A stretch of DNA of 56,938 nucleotides from Candidatus Bathyarchaeota archaeon. GTDB lineage: Archaea > Thermoproteota > Bathyarchaeia > TCS64. The stretch is from NCBI GenBank assembly GCA_026394265.1, contig JAPKYO010000040.1, forward strand, positions 1 through 56,938, read 5' to 3'. Made by a program: the position numbers and the translations under genes. How positions within the stretch are numbered: the first letter of the stretch is position 1; every line of letters begins with the position of its first letter. Of this stretch, positions 1-8,401 are shown in pieces. The notes below the pieces were generated by a model that saw only the letters and a program-made list of their open reading frames with translations, was not told where the DNA came from and made no database searches.

Positions 1-294
1 GGGTCTGAAGAAGAACTTGAGGAGGTTGTTTATGAGGAGCCAGGAGGCGAAGGCGGCCTGCCCCACGGATGCGACGACGCCCACGTTGCCGAGGACGCGC
101 CACATCTCTGGGTGCCACCCCGCAAGTCTGGATATGAAGCCGTTGAGCCTAGTCGACTTGTAGAGGGCGTAGATGGGGCTCACCTCGAGGTCGTCCCTCT
201 TCACCTTGAAGACGGTGATGACCGCGTAGAAGGTGAACCAAGCGGCGACGATTATCCCGAGCGTTGTAAGGGCGTCCAATCCTTTAGCCTCCAT
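1..294 (-). CDS. Probable site-2 protease (M50) family membrane protein, N-terminal part
   Basis: This is the first 98 codons of a gene that runs off the left edge. Reading the minus strand from ATG at 294 gives an open frame with one membrane helix (about residues 8-27). It is followed by a basic/amphipathic stretch (LYKSTRLNGFISRLAGWHPEMW) and a second hydrophobic segment ending NNLLKFFFRP. This arrangement resembles the N-terminus of archaeal S2P-like zinc metalloproteases. The HExxH motif would lie outside the window, so the family call is by resemblance only. It is divergent from the nucleotidyltransferase gene, with A/T-rich TATA-like sequence at 313-336 between them. Confidence 0.5.
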   Translation of the reverse strand, partial: MEAKGLDALTTLGIIVAAWFTFYAVITVFKVKRDDLEVSPIYALYKSTRLNGFISRLAGWHPEMWRVLGNVGVVASVGQAAFASWLLINNLLKFFFRP

Positions 295-349
295 TTTCAC
301 GTCGATGCTGCAGATATAAGGAGACCGCTCCTTATAGAGAAGTGGATGG

Positions 350-1033
350 GTGTTGTCTGAACGCGTTGAGGTGGCCTACGATGAGGGGCGCTGGGGGTTG
401 CTACGCTCCCTGAGGGGGGAAGCATCGGTCCTCATGCGCCCTCTCGCCGCCGTCCACATAGAGTGCCTCGCCTACGGGAGCATGGCGCGCGGAGACGTGA
501 AGCCGACGAGTGACGTCGACATATTCCTGCCGAGTCCCCCGGCCCCCGAGCTGATAGAGGCGGCGCTCGAGCGGGCGGGGATACACGCCTCTGAGAGAGA
601 GATAGTGCAGGCGACACCCGGCTACGCCGCCAAGGGATACATATACACGGGGGAGCGCCGAGGCTACAGCTTCCCACTCGTCCGCCTGCTCCCCGCCGAA
701 CGCGACTTCTACGGCTTCGCAGGCTCAGTCACCATCCCGCAACTCGAAGCCGGGACACGCGTCCCCGGCGTAGACAAGAGGCTTATGCTCATCGAGCCGA
801 CCCCCAACGGACACGTCGAGTCCCCCATCGCTGGGCGGGAGGGGCAGGTCGCCCGCCTACTCGGCGTCGACACCCGGATAGTCACCGAGCGCGTCAGGAC
901 GCTTGAGCGCAGACGCTCCGTCGGGCGGACGGGCGTCTTCCTGAAGCACACGCTTGAGCCCGGTGAGGGATTCGGCGAGGCACTACACAGGCTCAGCCTG
1001 CGTAGACCCGCCGTCAGAAAACGGATGGGTTAA
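350..1033 (+). CDS. Nucleotidyltransferase-domain protein (pol beta/MNT superfamily)
   Basis: 227 residues from GTG 350 (TTG 353 is an alternative). Residues about 43-59 carry the superfamily signature GSMARGDVKPTSDVDIFL, that is G-S-x(9)-S-D-x-D. This includes the two metal-binding aspartates used to transfer a nucleotide. The remaining 160 residues match no domain I recognise and end in a basic tail. There is no HEPN partner next door, so a MNT/HEPN toxin pair is unlikely. A stand-alone archaeal nucleotidyltransferase is the better guess. The substrate is unknown. It ends seven bases before the convergent dnaG stop. Confidence 0.75.
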   Translation: MLSERVEVAYDEGRWGLLRSLRGEASVLMRPLAAVHIECLAYGSMARGDVKPTSDVDIFLPSPPAPELIEAALERAGIHASEREIVQATPGYAAKGYIYTGERRGYSFPLVRLLPAERDFYGFAGSVTIPQLEAGTRVPGVDKRLMLIEPTPNGHVESPIAGREGQVARLLGVDTRIVTERVRTLERRRSVGRTGVFLKHTLEPGEGFGEALHRLSLRRPAVRKRMG

Positions 1034-1039
1034 AAAAGT

Positions 1040-2323
1040 TTAGGATAGGTCCTTGAAGGCCTTTATCTCCATCCCCTGCGGGATGCGGACGCCCTCGGCG
1101 ACCCTGTCGCCTACAACGACCTTAATGCCCTTGGCCGCCGCCGCGTCTATGAGGCGCCCGGTCACTATGCCGTCGAAGACGACGGCCTTGACCTCCCCGG
1201 CCGCCTTGAGCTTCTCGACGAGCTCGGCGACGGGGAACCTCGGTGACTCGATGTCGTCGCTGCCTATGAGGGTGGCCTCGAGTGTGCCCCTGAAGCCCTC
1301 GATGAGCCCTGCGTACTGCTTAGCGAGGCTGGGGGGCGGGGGTACGACCTCGGGTGAGGGCCTCTGGCGCTGTGGGCGCGGTGGCCTGCGTTGCGGCTGC
1401 TGTACACGCTCTATGCGCTCGGGTGCACGCTCAGGAACGATCTCCTGGGGGCGTGCCTCAACCTGTTGGGGCTGTGGCTCGGGTCCGCTCTGGAGTGCGG
1501 CGAACGCCTCCTCGACGGGGACCCTCGCCTCCAGCGCGGCCTTGATCTGGTCGGGGTCGAGCTCCTCGACCTCCGAGCCGCGGGGTGCACGCGCCACGTA
1601 CTTCGGCTTCGCCACCTGCATGAGCTCCCTGAGGATGAGGTCGCCTCCGCGGTCGCCGTCGAGGAAGGCCGTTATCTCCTTCTTCCTGGCGAGTTCGCGG
1701 ATGGTCCTCGGGATCTTGACGCCTTCAACCGCGATGGAGCCGGATATGCCGGCCCTGAGGAGGTTGATGACGTCCGCCCTGCCCTCGACGAGGATTATGT
1801 CGTTGCGCTGGCTGATGTCGGGTGTGGCTGTGAGCCTCTCGCGCCCGTAGTGTACGGGCTCGATCTTCTTGCCCTCCTGACCCACCTGCTCGAGCATGAC
1901 CTCAATGTCGTGGCTCTCCTTGACGTGCCAGTCGCGCATCAACTCCTTGGCGCGCTCCTGGATACGCTTGAGCTTGTCGACGCGGACGTCCTTTATCCCC
2001 TCGACGGCGATCTTTGACTCGCAGGGGCCGACCCTGTCTACTGTCTCCATCGCCGCCGCTATGATGGCGGTCTCGGGCCTGTCTAGGCTCGATGGGACCA
2101 CGAGTGTTCCGGTCGTCCTGTCGTTTGCCGACTTGAGTTCGATGTCGATCCTGCCGATCTTGCCTGTGCGCTGTAGCTCGCGGAGCTCGAAGTCCTTGGG
2201 GAAAAGCCCCTCGGTCTGGCCGAAGATGGCGCCGATGACGTCGTGGCGCTCCACGACACCCTCGATTGTAAAGCGTGCGTGTATTGTATACTTGACGCCT
2301 GTGTAGTTCTCTTTAACTGCCAT
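1040..2323 (-). CDS. dnaG: Archaeal DnaG (bacterial-type primase homologue, exosome-associated)
   Basis: 427 residues from ATG 2323; a TTG four codons upstream (2335) is less likely. The N-terminal domain holds the family stretch GAIFGQTEGL. The TOPRIM domain shows VEGRAD at about 179-184 and DGDRGGD at about 222-228, the conserved Glu and Asp metal ligands. A Pro/Gln/Arg-rich linker (about 280-345) leads to a small C-terminal domain. In archaea DnaG is mainly an RNA-binding subunit of the exosome, with some primase activity. Length fits the family (about 400-450). The 280 bp upstream are G/C-rich and strongly structured, so the gene may have a long structured leader or share a promoter with an ncRNA. 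Confidence 0.95.
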   Translation of the reverse strand: MAVKENYTGVKYTIHARFTIEGVVERHDVIGAIFGQTEGLFPKDFELRELQRTGKIGRIDIELKSANDRTTGTLVVPSSLDRPETAIIAAAMETVDRVGPCESKIAVEGIKDVRVDKLKRIQERAKELMRDWHVKESHDIEVMLEQVGQEGKKIEPVHYGRERLTATPDISQRNDIILVEGRADVINLLRAGISGSIAVEGVKIPRTIRELARKKEITAFLDGDRGGDLILRELMQVAKPKYVARAPRGSEVEELDPDQIKAALEARVPVEEAFAALQSGPEPQPQQVEARPQEIVPERAPERIERVQQPQRRPPRPQRQRPSPEVVPPPPSLAKQYAGLIEGFRGTLEATLIGSDDIESPRFPVAELVEKLKAAGEVKAVVFDGIVTGRLIDAAAAKGIKVVVGDRVAEGVRIPQGMEIKAFKDLS

Positions 2324-2339
2324 TGCTATATGCAACTCT

Positions 2340-2517
2340 GTTCTTTGTTGTCCTGATTCACACTAGCCGCGGTTTGGCCCCCCTGTCTCCCTCTGGGGCT
2401 TCGCCTGGGTCCGAGAACTCGTCCCCTTGCTTGGCTTCCATCCGGTTATTGCGGGTGCCATGACGCTGTCGCGTCCTTTCACCCGCGGTGAGTGTGAACC
2501 ACGCCCTTCTGGCGCGG
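2340..2517 (-). ncRNA. Candidate structured RNA or long dnaG leader
   Basis: A TATA-like element (TTTTTATCC on the minus strand, 2537-2547) predicts a transcript from about 2515. Reading the minus strand, a hairpin ACCGCGCC/GGCGUGGU (8 bp) comes first. Then a closing helix pairs GGUUCACACU with AGUGUGAAUC, a perfect 10 bp across about 130 nt. Inside it, GCGGGUG pairs with CACCCGC around a GACGC-GACA-GCGUC hairpin, and CCCC/GGGG forms another. There is no long ORF. I looked for RNase P (GAGGAAAGUCC), SRP (GGAAG...AGCAG) and 5S signatures and did not find them. It could be an independent ncRNA or a cis-acting 5' leader of dnaG. Confidence 0.45.
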
Positions 2518-2621
2518 TAGGAATACCTTCACCTAGGGATAAAAACCTTGTCGATCAAGGATTCTCCACGCCGCGGTAGTTTTAAGAAGGTTTCACAGAC
2601 CATTATCTGAGGTACGTCCTC

Positions 2622-3623
2622 ATGGTTAAAGTCGCGATAAATGGATTTGGTAGGACGGGCCGCCTCGCGTTGAGGGCGGCGCTAGAACGGGGCTCCAAGC
2701 TCGAGTTCGTCGCGGTTAATCGCGGCGACGCAAAGCTGCTGGGGCACCTGCTGAAGTATGACAGCGTCCACGGGAGGGCGCCATTCCCCGTCGAGGTCGA
2801 GGGCGACACGATCGTCGCCGCGGGGAAGAGGATAAAGGTCCTGAACGAGTCCGACGCGGAGAAGCTTCCCTGGAGGGATATGGGTGTCTACCTCGTCATC
2901 GACGCCTCCGACAAGTACCGTGACAGGGAGGGCGCCGGGAAGCACATCAAGGCGGGGGCGAGCAAGGTCCTCGTCGGCGCACCGGGCAAGAAGCTCGACG
3001 CCACCATAGTCCTCGGCGTCAACGACGGCGTATACGACCCCGCGAAGCACAACCTCGTCAGCAACGCCAGCTGCACTACGAACTGCGTCGCGCCCGTCGT
3101 CAAGGTGCTCAACGACCGCTTCGGCCTCGAGTCCGCGATGGTCTCAACCATCCACTCCTACACGGGGAGCCAGATGCTTCTCGACAGGGCGGATAAGGAC
3201 CTACGCAGGGCACGCGCCGCGGCGATGAGCATCATCCCCACCACACCGGGCATGACCAGCGCCATCACCGAGGTGCTCCCCGAGCTAAAGGGCAAGGTCG
3301 ACGGAACCGCGTTCCGCGTACCGACCCCAGACGTCAGCCTCATCGACGTCTCAGCCATCCTCAAGGGGAAACCAAGCGCCGATCAGATCAACGCCGCCTT
3401 CAAGGAGGCCTCCGCAGGCAAGATGAAGGGCATACTCGGGTACAGCGACGAGCCCCTAGTTTCAGTTGACTACGTCCACAGCCCCTACAGCGCCGTCGTC
3501 GATGGCCCCTCAACCATCTCAAACGGGAGCATGGTCAAGGTGATCGCGTGGTACGACAACGAGTTCGGGTATAGCTGCAGGACGATTGAGCTGGCCGAGA
3601 AGATGGTCAGCCACGCCAAGTAG
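2622..3623 (+). CDS. gap: Glyceraldehyde-3-phosphate dehydrogenase, bacterial-type
   Basis: 333 residues from ATG 2622, with a TATA-like TTTTAAG about 35 nt upstream. It oxidises glyceraldehyde 3-phosphate to 1,3-bisphosphoglycerate. The Rossmann motif INGFGRTGR is at 6-14, the catalytic Cys151 lies in SNASCTTNC, and His178 in TIHSYTGSQ. The sequence is of the bacterial/eukaryotic class (HLLKYDSVHG, WYDNEFGYSC), not the usual archaeal type II enzyme. Two sites are odd. The NAD-selecting Asp after the second strand (VND in typical enzymes) is replaced by Arg34 (VNRGD) with a one-residue deletion, and the usual ESTG loop reads DASD at 94-97. Use of NADP is therefore possible. Confidence 0.93.
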   Translation: MVKVAINGFGRTGRLALRAALERGSKLEFVAVNRGDAKLLGHLLKYDSVHGRAPFPVEVEGDTIVAAGKRIKVLNESDAEKLPWRDMGVYLVIDASDKYRDREGAGKHIKAGASKVLVGAPGKKLDATIVLGVNDGVYDPAKHNLVSNASCTTNCVAPVVKVLNDRFGLESAMVSTIHSYTGSQMLLDRADKDLRRARAAAMSIIPTTPGMTSAITEVLPELKGKVDGTAFRVPTPDVSLIDVSAILKGKPSADQINAAFKEASAGKMKGILGYSDEPLVSVDYVHSPYSAVVDGPSTISNGSMVKVIAWYDNEFGYSCRTIELAEKMVSHAK

Positions 3624-3625
3624 GC

Positions 3626-4708
3626 TTAACGGGTGACCCGGAGCTTCTTCATCTTTTCGAGGTTCTCGGGCTTCTTCTCGAAGTATTCCCTTACTGGTTC
3701 GAGGAGGTTGACCATGGCCTCGGCTGTGGCTGTCTTCAGGTCCATCGGGTGGAGTTTGCCCTCGGCGTATGTCTTGGCGAGTTCCTCGTAGCTCTCGAAG
3801 GCGATGTCGCCGCCGAACTTGGCGGGGCGCGTGACCTCCAGTTTGCCTAGTTGTGGGAAGATGATCATGCGTGCGTGCTCGAGCACCGGGTTGCCCTCAA
3901 CCTGTTTGGGTGGGCAGAAGGCCTCCTTGTACTTGGTCCTGATGTCGGCGGGCTCGTCGTTGACCCAGATGGCTCCCTTGGCGACGCTCTTCGACATCTT
4001 CGTAGAGATCGTCTTGTTGATGCTCTCGTCCTCGTCGAATGCCCCCTGTATAGTAGAGTCTTGGAGACCGGGGAGGAGCCCATTGTGTAGGCAGACGGGG
4101 ACCTTGAATCCGAGCTTGGGTGCGACCTCGCGTGCGAGCATGTGGACCTTCCTCTGGTCCATCCCCGAGCAGGCGGCGTCGAGGTTCATCTGGAATATGT
4201 CCGAGGTCTGGAGGGCGGGGTAGAGTACCCAGCTCGACTCGACGTCCTCTGCGTCGGCGCTGCGCCCCATGATTGGCATCGCCCTGAGCGCCCTCTTCAT
4301 CGTCGTCGCCTTCATGACGCGGACCACCTTCTCCCAGTAGTCCTTGTGGCTGACGATGTCGGATGCCCAGAGGTACTCGACCTTTCCCTCGGGGAGTCCT
4401 AGGGCGGTGAAGCAGTCCTTGAAGTACTCGGCGCCCGCCCTGATGTTGTCGAGGTCGCCGCCGAGCTTGTTGTTGATCCAGCCGTGCCACTCCGCGAGGT
4501 AGATTATGAAGTGGAAACCCGCGTCGACGTAGTCCTTCATCTTCTTCCCCACGATGAGGCCGGTGCCGGCGTGCATCATGCCGCTCGGCTCGAAGCCGAC
4601 GTATCCGCGGGGATGATCGTTTGTCTCCAGCAGCGTCCTGACCTCCGCGGGGGTGATTACCTCCTGGAGGTTCTGGGTGACTAGCCTGAAGCGGGTCTCT
4701 GTGTCCAT
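3626..4708 (-). CDS. tyrS: Tyrosyl-tRNA synthetase
   Basis: 360 residues from ATG 4708. This is a class I synthetase that charges tRNA-Tyr. The HIGH-equivalent motif lies at 41-50 (PSGMMHAGTG) and the KMSKS loop is perfect at 237-241. The protein is short and has no C-terminal S4 domain, as expected for the archaeal/eukaryotic form. ALQTSDIFQM and the SGMDQRKVHM stretch are family signatures. It is convergent with gap (two bases between the stop codons). A TATA-like CCTTAATAA about 40 nt upstream of the start predicts a short leader. Confidence 0.96.
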   Translation of the reverse strand: MDTETRFRLVTQNLQEVITPAEVRTLLETNDHPRGYVGFEPSGMMHAGTGLIVGKKMKDYVDAGFHFIIYLAEWHGWINNKLGGDLDNIRAGAEYFKDCFTALGLPEGKVEYLWASDIVSHKDYWEKVVRVMKATTMKRALRAMPIMGRSADAEDVESSWVLYPALQTSDIFQMNLDAACSGMDQRKVHMLAREVAPKLGFKVPVCLHNGLLPGLQDSTIQGAFDEDESINKTISTKMSKSVAKGAIWVNDEPADIRTKYKEAFCPPKQVEGNPVLEHARMIIFPQLGKLEVTRPAKFGGDIAFESYEELAKTYAEGKLHPMDLKTATAEAMVNLLEPVREYFEKKPENLEKMKKLRVTR

Positions 4709-4817
4709 ATTCCTCGCCTTTGGAATCTCTCAGAGGCTTCGTTATTAAGGTTTGAGGGCAGGGAGCTCTGCCCTCGGTGGTTAATGAGATAAGGGGAAAT
4801 GGAGCAATACTGGTGAG

Positions 4818-6293
4818 TTGTCCCCCAAGAAGCCGATGTCGGAGTCACTTGTCTACGCATCCGCCTCAACTGCCGCCAGAGCCATCTACCTCGGCGAGGT
4901 CACCTCCTACGAGTTGATGAAGACCATCCTACGCCGCGTCGAAACCTACAACCCCAAGCTCAACGCAATAGTCACCCTTCTAGGGAAAGAGGCACTCGCG
5001 GCGGCTAAGAGGGCCGACGAGGCCATGAAGAGGGGGGAGAACCTCGGCCCACTCCACGGCGTCCCCGTCACCGTGAAGGACTGCTTCGAGATGAAGGGGG
5101 TACGCACAACGGCTGGGTCCAAGTCGCTCGCCGACTACATCCCACAGCGGGACTCGGCCCCCGTCGAGCGTCTTCGAGCCGCTGGCGCAGTGATAATCGG
5201 CCACACTAACACCCCCGAGATGGCGGCGGACTGGCAGACATACAACGCCGTCTTCGGCACCACAAACAACCCGTGGGACACGAAGCTCACACCCGGAGGA
5301 TCAACAGGCGGAGGCGCCGCCGCCCTCGCGTCCGGCCTCACCTTCCTCGAAGTCGGAAGCGACATCGGCGGATCGATAAGGATCCCCTCCCACTTCTGCG
5401 GCCTCTACGGTCACAAACCAAGCATAGGCGCGGTCTCGGCACGCGGCCACATCCCCCCTGCCCCCGGGTCACCCGTGGGGGAGCCAGCCTTCAGCGTCGC
5501 CGGCCCCATGGCGAGGAGCGCTGACGACCTCAGGCTCGCCATGGATATACTTGGGGGCTCGGACGGAGAAGCCGCGAAGGCATTCACGTGGAGTCTACCC
5601 CCACCGAGGAAGGCGAAGCTTAGCGACTACCGCATCGGCTACGTGATCGACGACCAAACGTGCCGCGTCTCCTCCGAGGTAAAGGCCCCCCTCGCGAAGA
5701 TGGTCGTGGCGCTAAAGGAGGAGGGCTTAGAGGTGGTCGAGGGCTGGCCCGGCGGCGTCGACCCGAAGAGGCTCTTCGAAGACTACCGGTATATCCGTTA
5801 TGCGTCAGGTGCCGGCTCCCTCAGCGGGGCGCAGATATACGAGCTGTTGAAGGAGCAGATCGTAAACGATGGCTCAGACGAGTACGCCGCGGCACACGCC
5901 TACGCCTCATCCGTCAAGGAGTTTCAGGACACCCTCTGGAGACGTGCTCAGGCGCAGGAGGCTTGGCGCGAATACTTCCAGCACATAGACGCCTTCCTGA
6001 TACCACCCGCCTTCGTCCCCGCGTTCCCACACGACCACCGGACTCCATTGAAGAGCCGGGTACTCCATACCCCCGAGGGGGCGCGGAGATACCAGGAACT
6101 CCGCTTCTGGATAAGCTTCGCCACACTCTGCGGGCTCCCCGCCACCGTCGCCCCAGTGGGATCGACCCCCAACGGCCTGCCCGTCGGCGTCCAGATTTTG
6201 GGACCTTATCTTGAGGACGCGACGACGATAGATGTCGCTGGGAAGATGGCTAGGGTAATCGGTGGCTTCAGGGCGCCGCCTGGGTACGATTAG
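4818..6293 (+). CDS. Amidase signature family hydrolase
   Basis: 491 residues from TTG 4818, preceded by GGTGA; ATG 4836 is an equally good start. The Ser-cisSer-Lys triad of the family is visible: Lys87 in GVPVTVKD, Ser162 in the GGSTGGG loop, and nucleophile Ser186 in DIGGSIRIP. The C-terminal part has the usual family organisation and VGVQILGP. It is a GatA-like fold but has no GatB/GatC neighbours and lacks a GatA-typical context, so it is more likely a catabolic amidase acting on amino-acid or peptide amides. Substrate cannot be read from sequence. It stops immediately beside the convergent histidine-kinase-like gene. Confidence 0.9.
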   Translation: MSPKKPMSESLVYASASTAARAIYLGEVTSYELMKTILRRVETYNPKLNAIVTLLGKEALAAAKRADEAMKRGENLGPLHGVPVTVKDCFEMKGVRTTAGSKSLADYIPQRDSAPVERLRAAGAVIIGHTNTPEMAADWQTYNAVFGTTNNPWDTKLTPGGSTGGGAAALASGLTFLEVGSDIGGSIRIPSHFCGLYGHKPSIGAVSARGHIPPAPGSPVGEPAFSVAGPMARSADDLRLAMDILGGSDGEAAKAFTWSLPPPRKAKLSDYRIGYVIDDQTCRVSSEVKAPLAKMVVALKEEGLEVVEGWPGGVDPKRLFEDYRYIRYASGAGSLSGAQIYELLKEQIVNDGSDEYAAAHAYASSVKEFQDTLWRRAQAQEAWREYFQHIDAFLIPPAFVPAFPHDHRTPLKSRVLHTPEGARRYQELRFWISFATLCGLPATVAPVGSTPNGLPVGVQILGPYLEDATTIDVAGKMARVIGGFRAPPGYD

Positions 6294-7322
6294 CTAGGCT
6301 ATGAGGGGGAGCTTGACCGTGAAGGTTGTCCCCTTCTCCTCGGTCGACGAGTAGTCGATCTTCCCCCCGTGCGCCTCGATGATGTCCTTCGAGTAGAAGA
6401 GGCCGAGGCCGTGTGGCTTCGTCGTGTAGAATGGCTTGAAGATCATCCCCTTCGCCGACTCGGGTATGCCGACACCCGTATCGGAGACCTTGATGACGAT
6501 CTCATTCTTGTCCTTCGACACCTCCACCTTGAGGGTGCCGCCGCCCGGCATCGCCTCGACGGCGTTGTCGACGATATTCGCGAGGGCCCTCTTGAGCCGG
6601 GGGGCGTCGACGTTTAAGGCGCTGAAGCCTTCACCGAGGTCGGCCTCGACCTTGACACCATCTGGGACCTTCGTCTCGTCGATGATCTTGTTCACAAGTT
6701 CGCTTATGTCCACCAGGGTCTTCTTTAGCTGCCCGAAGCTGGTGGTGCTCGAAATCTCCTCCACCGCCCCCTCTATGACGTTGAGGTTCTCGTCGAGCGT
6801 CTTCAGGGCGAGGTCGGCCCCCTCGGGGTCCTCCCTGAGGTGGTAGAGCGCCTGCCTCATCGTCTTCAGCGGCTTCCTGACGTTCTCCCTGAGCACCGTG
6901 GAGACCTGATGTGCCCCGTCTATGAGTGCGCTGGTGTGCTCACGCGTTATCTTCTCCTCTGCGTCCCGCTGCTGGTTCTCCGCATCAACGATTTCATGTG
7001 CCTTCTTGATGAGGTCGGCCTCGAGCCTCTCAGCGTTCTGCTCCACTCTCATGTAGGAGTAGATGAGTATGGCCTCGGTGAGTATTATCATGGTGTAGTA
7101 GCCGAGGGCGTACCAGTCGCTCAGGCTCCAGATGAAGCCCGTCTCCTCGAAGTAGTATGTGAGGAGTACTGGGTAGCCTGCGCAGATGAGGATACCCGCT
7201 AGGAAGACGACCCTGTCGGCGGTGGCCTTCGTTTTCCTCTGGCGCCTGTAGAGGAGGCTGACGTAGTAGATGAGTATGGAGATGATGATTGCCTCTAGGG
7301 CAAACTGAAGGTACTCGTCCAT
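6294..7322 (-). CDS. Membrane histidine-kinase-like protein lacking the phospho-acceptor His
   Basis: 342 residues from ATG 7322; the longer frame to 7442 begins with a low-complexity His/Pro stretch and is probably leader. Three membrane helices (about 5-24, 37-58, 68-91) are followed by a coiled linker (92-130), a dimerisation region, and a HATPase_c domain. The ATPase domain has the N-box NIVDNAVEAM (249-258), the G1 box DTGVGIP (281-287) and the G2 box HGLGL (304-308). At the H-box, where HELRTPL is expected, the sequence reads ENVRKPL (146-152), so the phospho-acceptor His is absent. No response regulator lies nearby. It may be a pseudokinase, an ATP-dependent sensor, or phosphorylated elsewhere. 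Confidence 0.85.
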   Translation of the reverse strand: MDEYLQFALEAIIISILIYYVSLLYRRQRKTKATADRVVFLAGILICAGYPVLLTYYFEETGFIWSLSDWYALGYYTMIILTEAILIYSYMRVEQNAERLEADLIKKAHEIVDAENQQRDAEEKITREHTSALIDGAHQVSTVLRENVRKPLKTMRQALYHLREDPEGADLALKTLDENLNVIEGAVEEISSTTSFGQLKKTLVDISELVNKIIDETKVPDGVKVEADLGEGFSALNVDAPRLKRALANIVDNAVEAMPGGGTLKVEVSKDKNEIVIKVSDTGVGIPESAKGMIFKPFYTTKPHGLGLFYSKDIIEAHGGKIDYSSTEEKGTTFTVKLPLIA

Positions 7323-7488
7323 CGTCAAGTCGCCGCCTCTTATCTGAGTGTGTGTTGGGGTGGGAAAAGTGTGATGGTGGGCGGGGCGTCCCTGTGCCTC
7401 GCGACAAACACACAGCATCACGGTATGGAGCCAACGCTCCACTCAGCTGAGCTCTCTCAAATCGCGAGGAGTCCGACGCCCTTGCCCT

Positions 7489-7574
7489 GCCCGCCTGTTC
7501 CATGACTGGGTAACCCCGTCTTCACTGGTGACCCTCCGCGGAGTCCGTCTGCATGGCGCGTCGTCTTGGCGGGC
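7489..7574 (-). ncRNA. Candidate structured leader RNA upstream of the histidine-kinase-like gene
   Basis: A TATA-like GGATATAAGC (minus strand, 7595-7604) predicts transcription from about 7575, some 250 nt before the kinase start. The first part folds: GCCCGCC (7568-7574) pairs with GGCGGGC (7489-7495). Nested inside, CCAUG pairs with CAUGG and GACU with AGUC, with a small UCAC/GUGA hairpin at the centre. No ORF of note is present. It may be a long regulatory 5' leader or an independent small RNA. The rest of 7323-7488 shows nothing further. Confidence 0.3.
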
Positions 7575-7802
7575 AACCAACTACTCGGGGCGGGGGCTTA
7601 TATCCTTAGAGGGGGTTTGGGTCGTGTTTCCTCTCTCTCCGCGTGTGCGTGTGGTGAGGGGGGGAGGGGGTACCCTTTCGTCATCGCGGTTCGGTGGTTT
7701 CCGGGTTTCTCCCGGGTTTTGGGGCTTTTTTTGGGCGATTCGTGATGGAGGGGTGCCATTGCTGTGATTGGTTTTCCAGTCAAGCATATCCAGTCAAAAA
7801 CG

Positions 7803-7821
7803 GTTTTCTACCCCTGAAAAC
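7803..7821 (+). promoter_or_regulatory. Inverted repeat at the promoter of the wHTH membrane regulator
   Basis: GTTTTC (7803-7808) and GAAAAC (7816-7821) form a perfect inverted repeat with a 7-bp spacer. It lies just downstream of a weak TATA (GCATATCC, 7785-7792), so it would cover the predicted transcription start. A tandem CCAGTCA repeat sits immediately upstream (7776-7799). Autoregulation by the wHTH protein encoded next is plausible. The preceding 7605-7775 holds only G- and T-rich sequence with a GGGTTTCTCCCGGGTTTT stretch. Confidence 0.35.
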
Positions 7822-7843
7822 GTCCTTCAAGCAGGTGAAAGGG

Positions 7844-8401
7844 TTGAAGCCGGGCAGGGATGAGGTGGAGGAGGTCGTCTTCCAGGCGTTGGCGTCGACG
7901 GAGAGGCGCGAGATTCTGAGGATCATCCGCACACGCGAGGGCGGCGCCACGTACAGCGAGGTACTGGGGGAGCTCGGCCTCACGACTGGGAATCTCAACT
8001 ATCACCTGAAGCAGCTTGAGGGGCTGCTGGAGAAGGATGAGGAGCGGCGTTATAGGCTGACCCCCCTCGGTGAGAGGGCGATGGCTGTCCTCCGGGGCGT
8101 TGATGTCCCCGAAAATTTGGGTGACTATGTCTCCGCGGCGAGGGCGTCCCAGTCACTGAGCATCCACCCCTTCGTGTCTGGGCTGCTGCGTATGGCAGTC
8201 GTCTTCGACTGCTTCTTCCTCGTCGTCTGGGGTTCCATCGCCTACATCGCGGTCACCGAGGGCGCGCCCGTGTTCGTCTACGCCGTCCTCGCCTTCCTCC
8301 TGATCGTAGGGGCGGTCGCGCTCGTCGGGCTCGTCAGGGCCTTGAGGACGGCGCCTGAGTATGTGAGGAGGCTGGAGCGTAGGCTCGGCCTCACCCGCTA
8401 G
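7844..8401 (+). CDS. Winged-HTH transcriptional regulator with C-terminal membrane anchor
   Basis: 185 residues from TTG 7844, chosen because AGGTGA lies five bases upstream and the frame before it reads as leader. The N-terminal 70 residues form an ArsR-like winged helix (ASTERREILRII, then TTGNLNYHLKQLEG as the recognition helix, then the wing RRYRLTPLGE). Two hydrophobic helices follow (about 106-126 and 132-152), then a basic tail. Membrane-tethered wHTH proteins of this layout are common in uncultured archaea. The signal is unknown. Its 3' end overlaps the convergent S9 peptidase gene by four bases. Confidence 0.8.
   Translation: MKPGRDEVEEVVFQALASTERREILRIIRTREGGATYSEVLGELGLTTGNLNYHLKQLEGLLEKDEERRYRLTPLGERAMAVLRGVDVPENLGDYVSAARASQSLSIHPFVSGLLRMAVVFDCFFLVVWGSIAYIAVTEGAPVFVYAVLAFLLIVGAVALVGLVRALRTAPEYVRRLERRLGLTR

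Noticed and set aside
350..1033. MNT/HEPN toxin-antitoxin module
   Set aside because: A nucleotidyltransferase motif is present but no HEPN partner is adjacent; the neighbour is dnaG.
1053..2306. Long plus-strand frames opposite dnaG
   Set aside because: They arise from the high GC content of dnaG; the Ser/Arg-rich sequence has no domain and dnaG itself is certain.
2340..2517. RNase P RNA, SRP RNA or 5S rRNA upstream of dnaG
   Set aside because: The diagnostic conserved sequences of each are missing, so only an unknown structured RNA is claimed.
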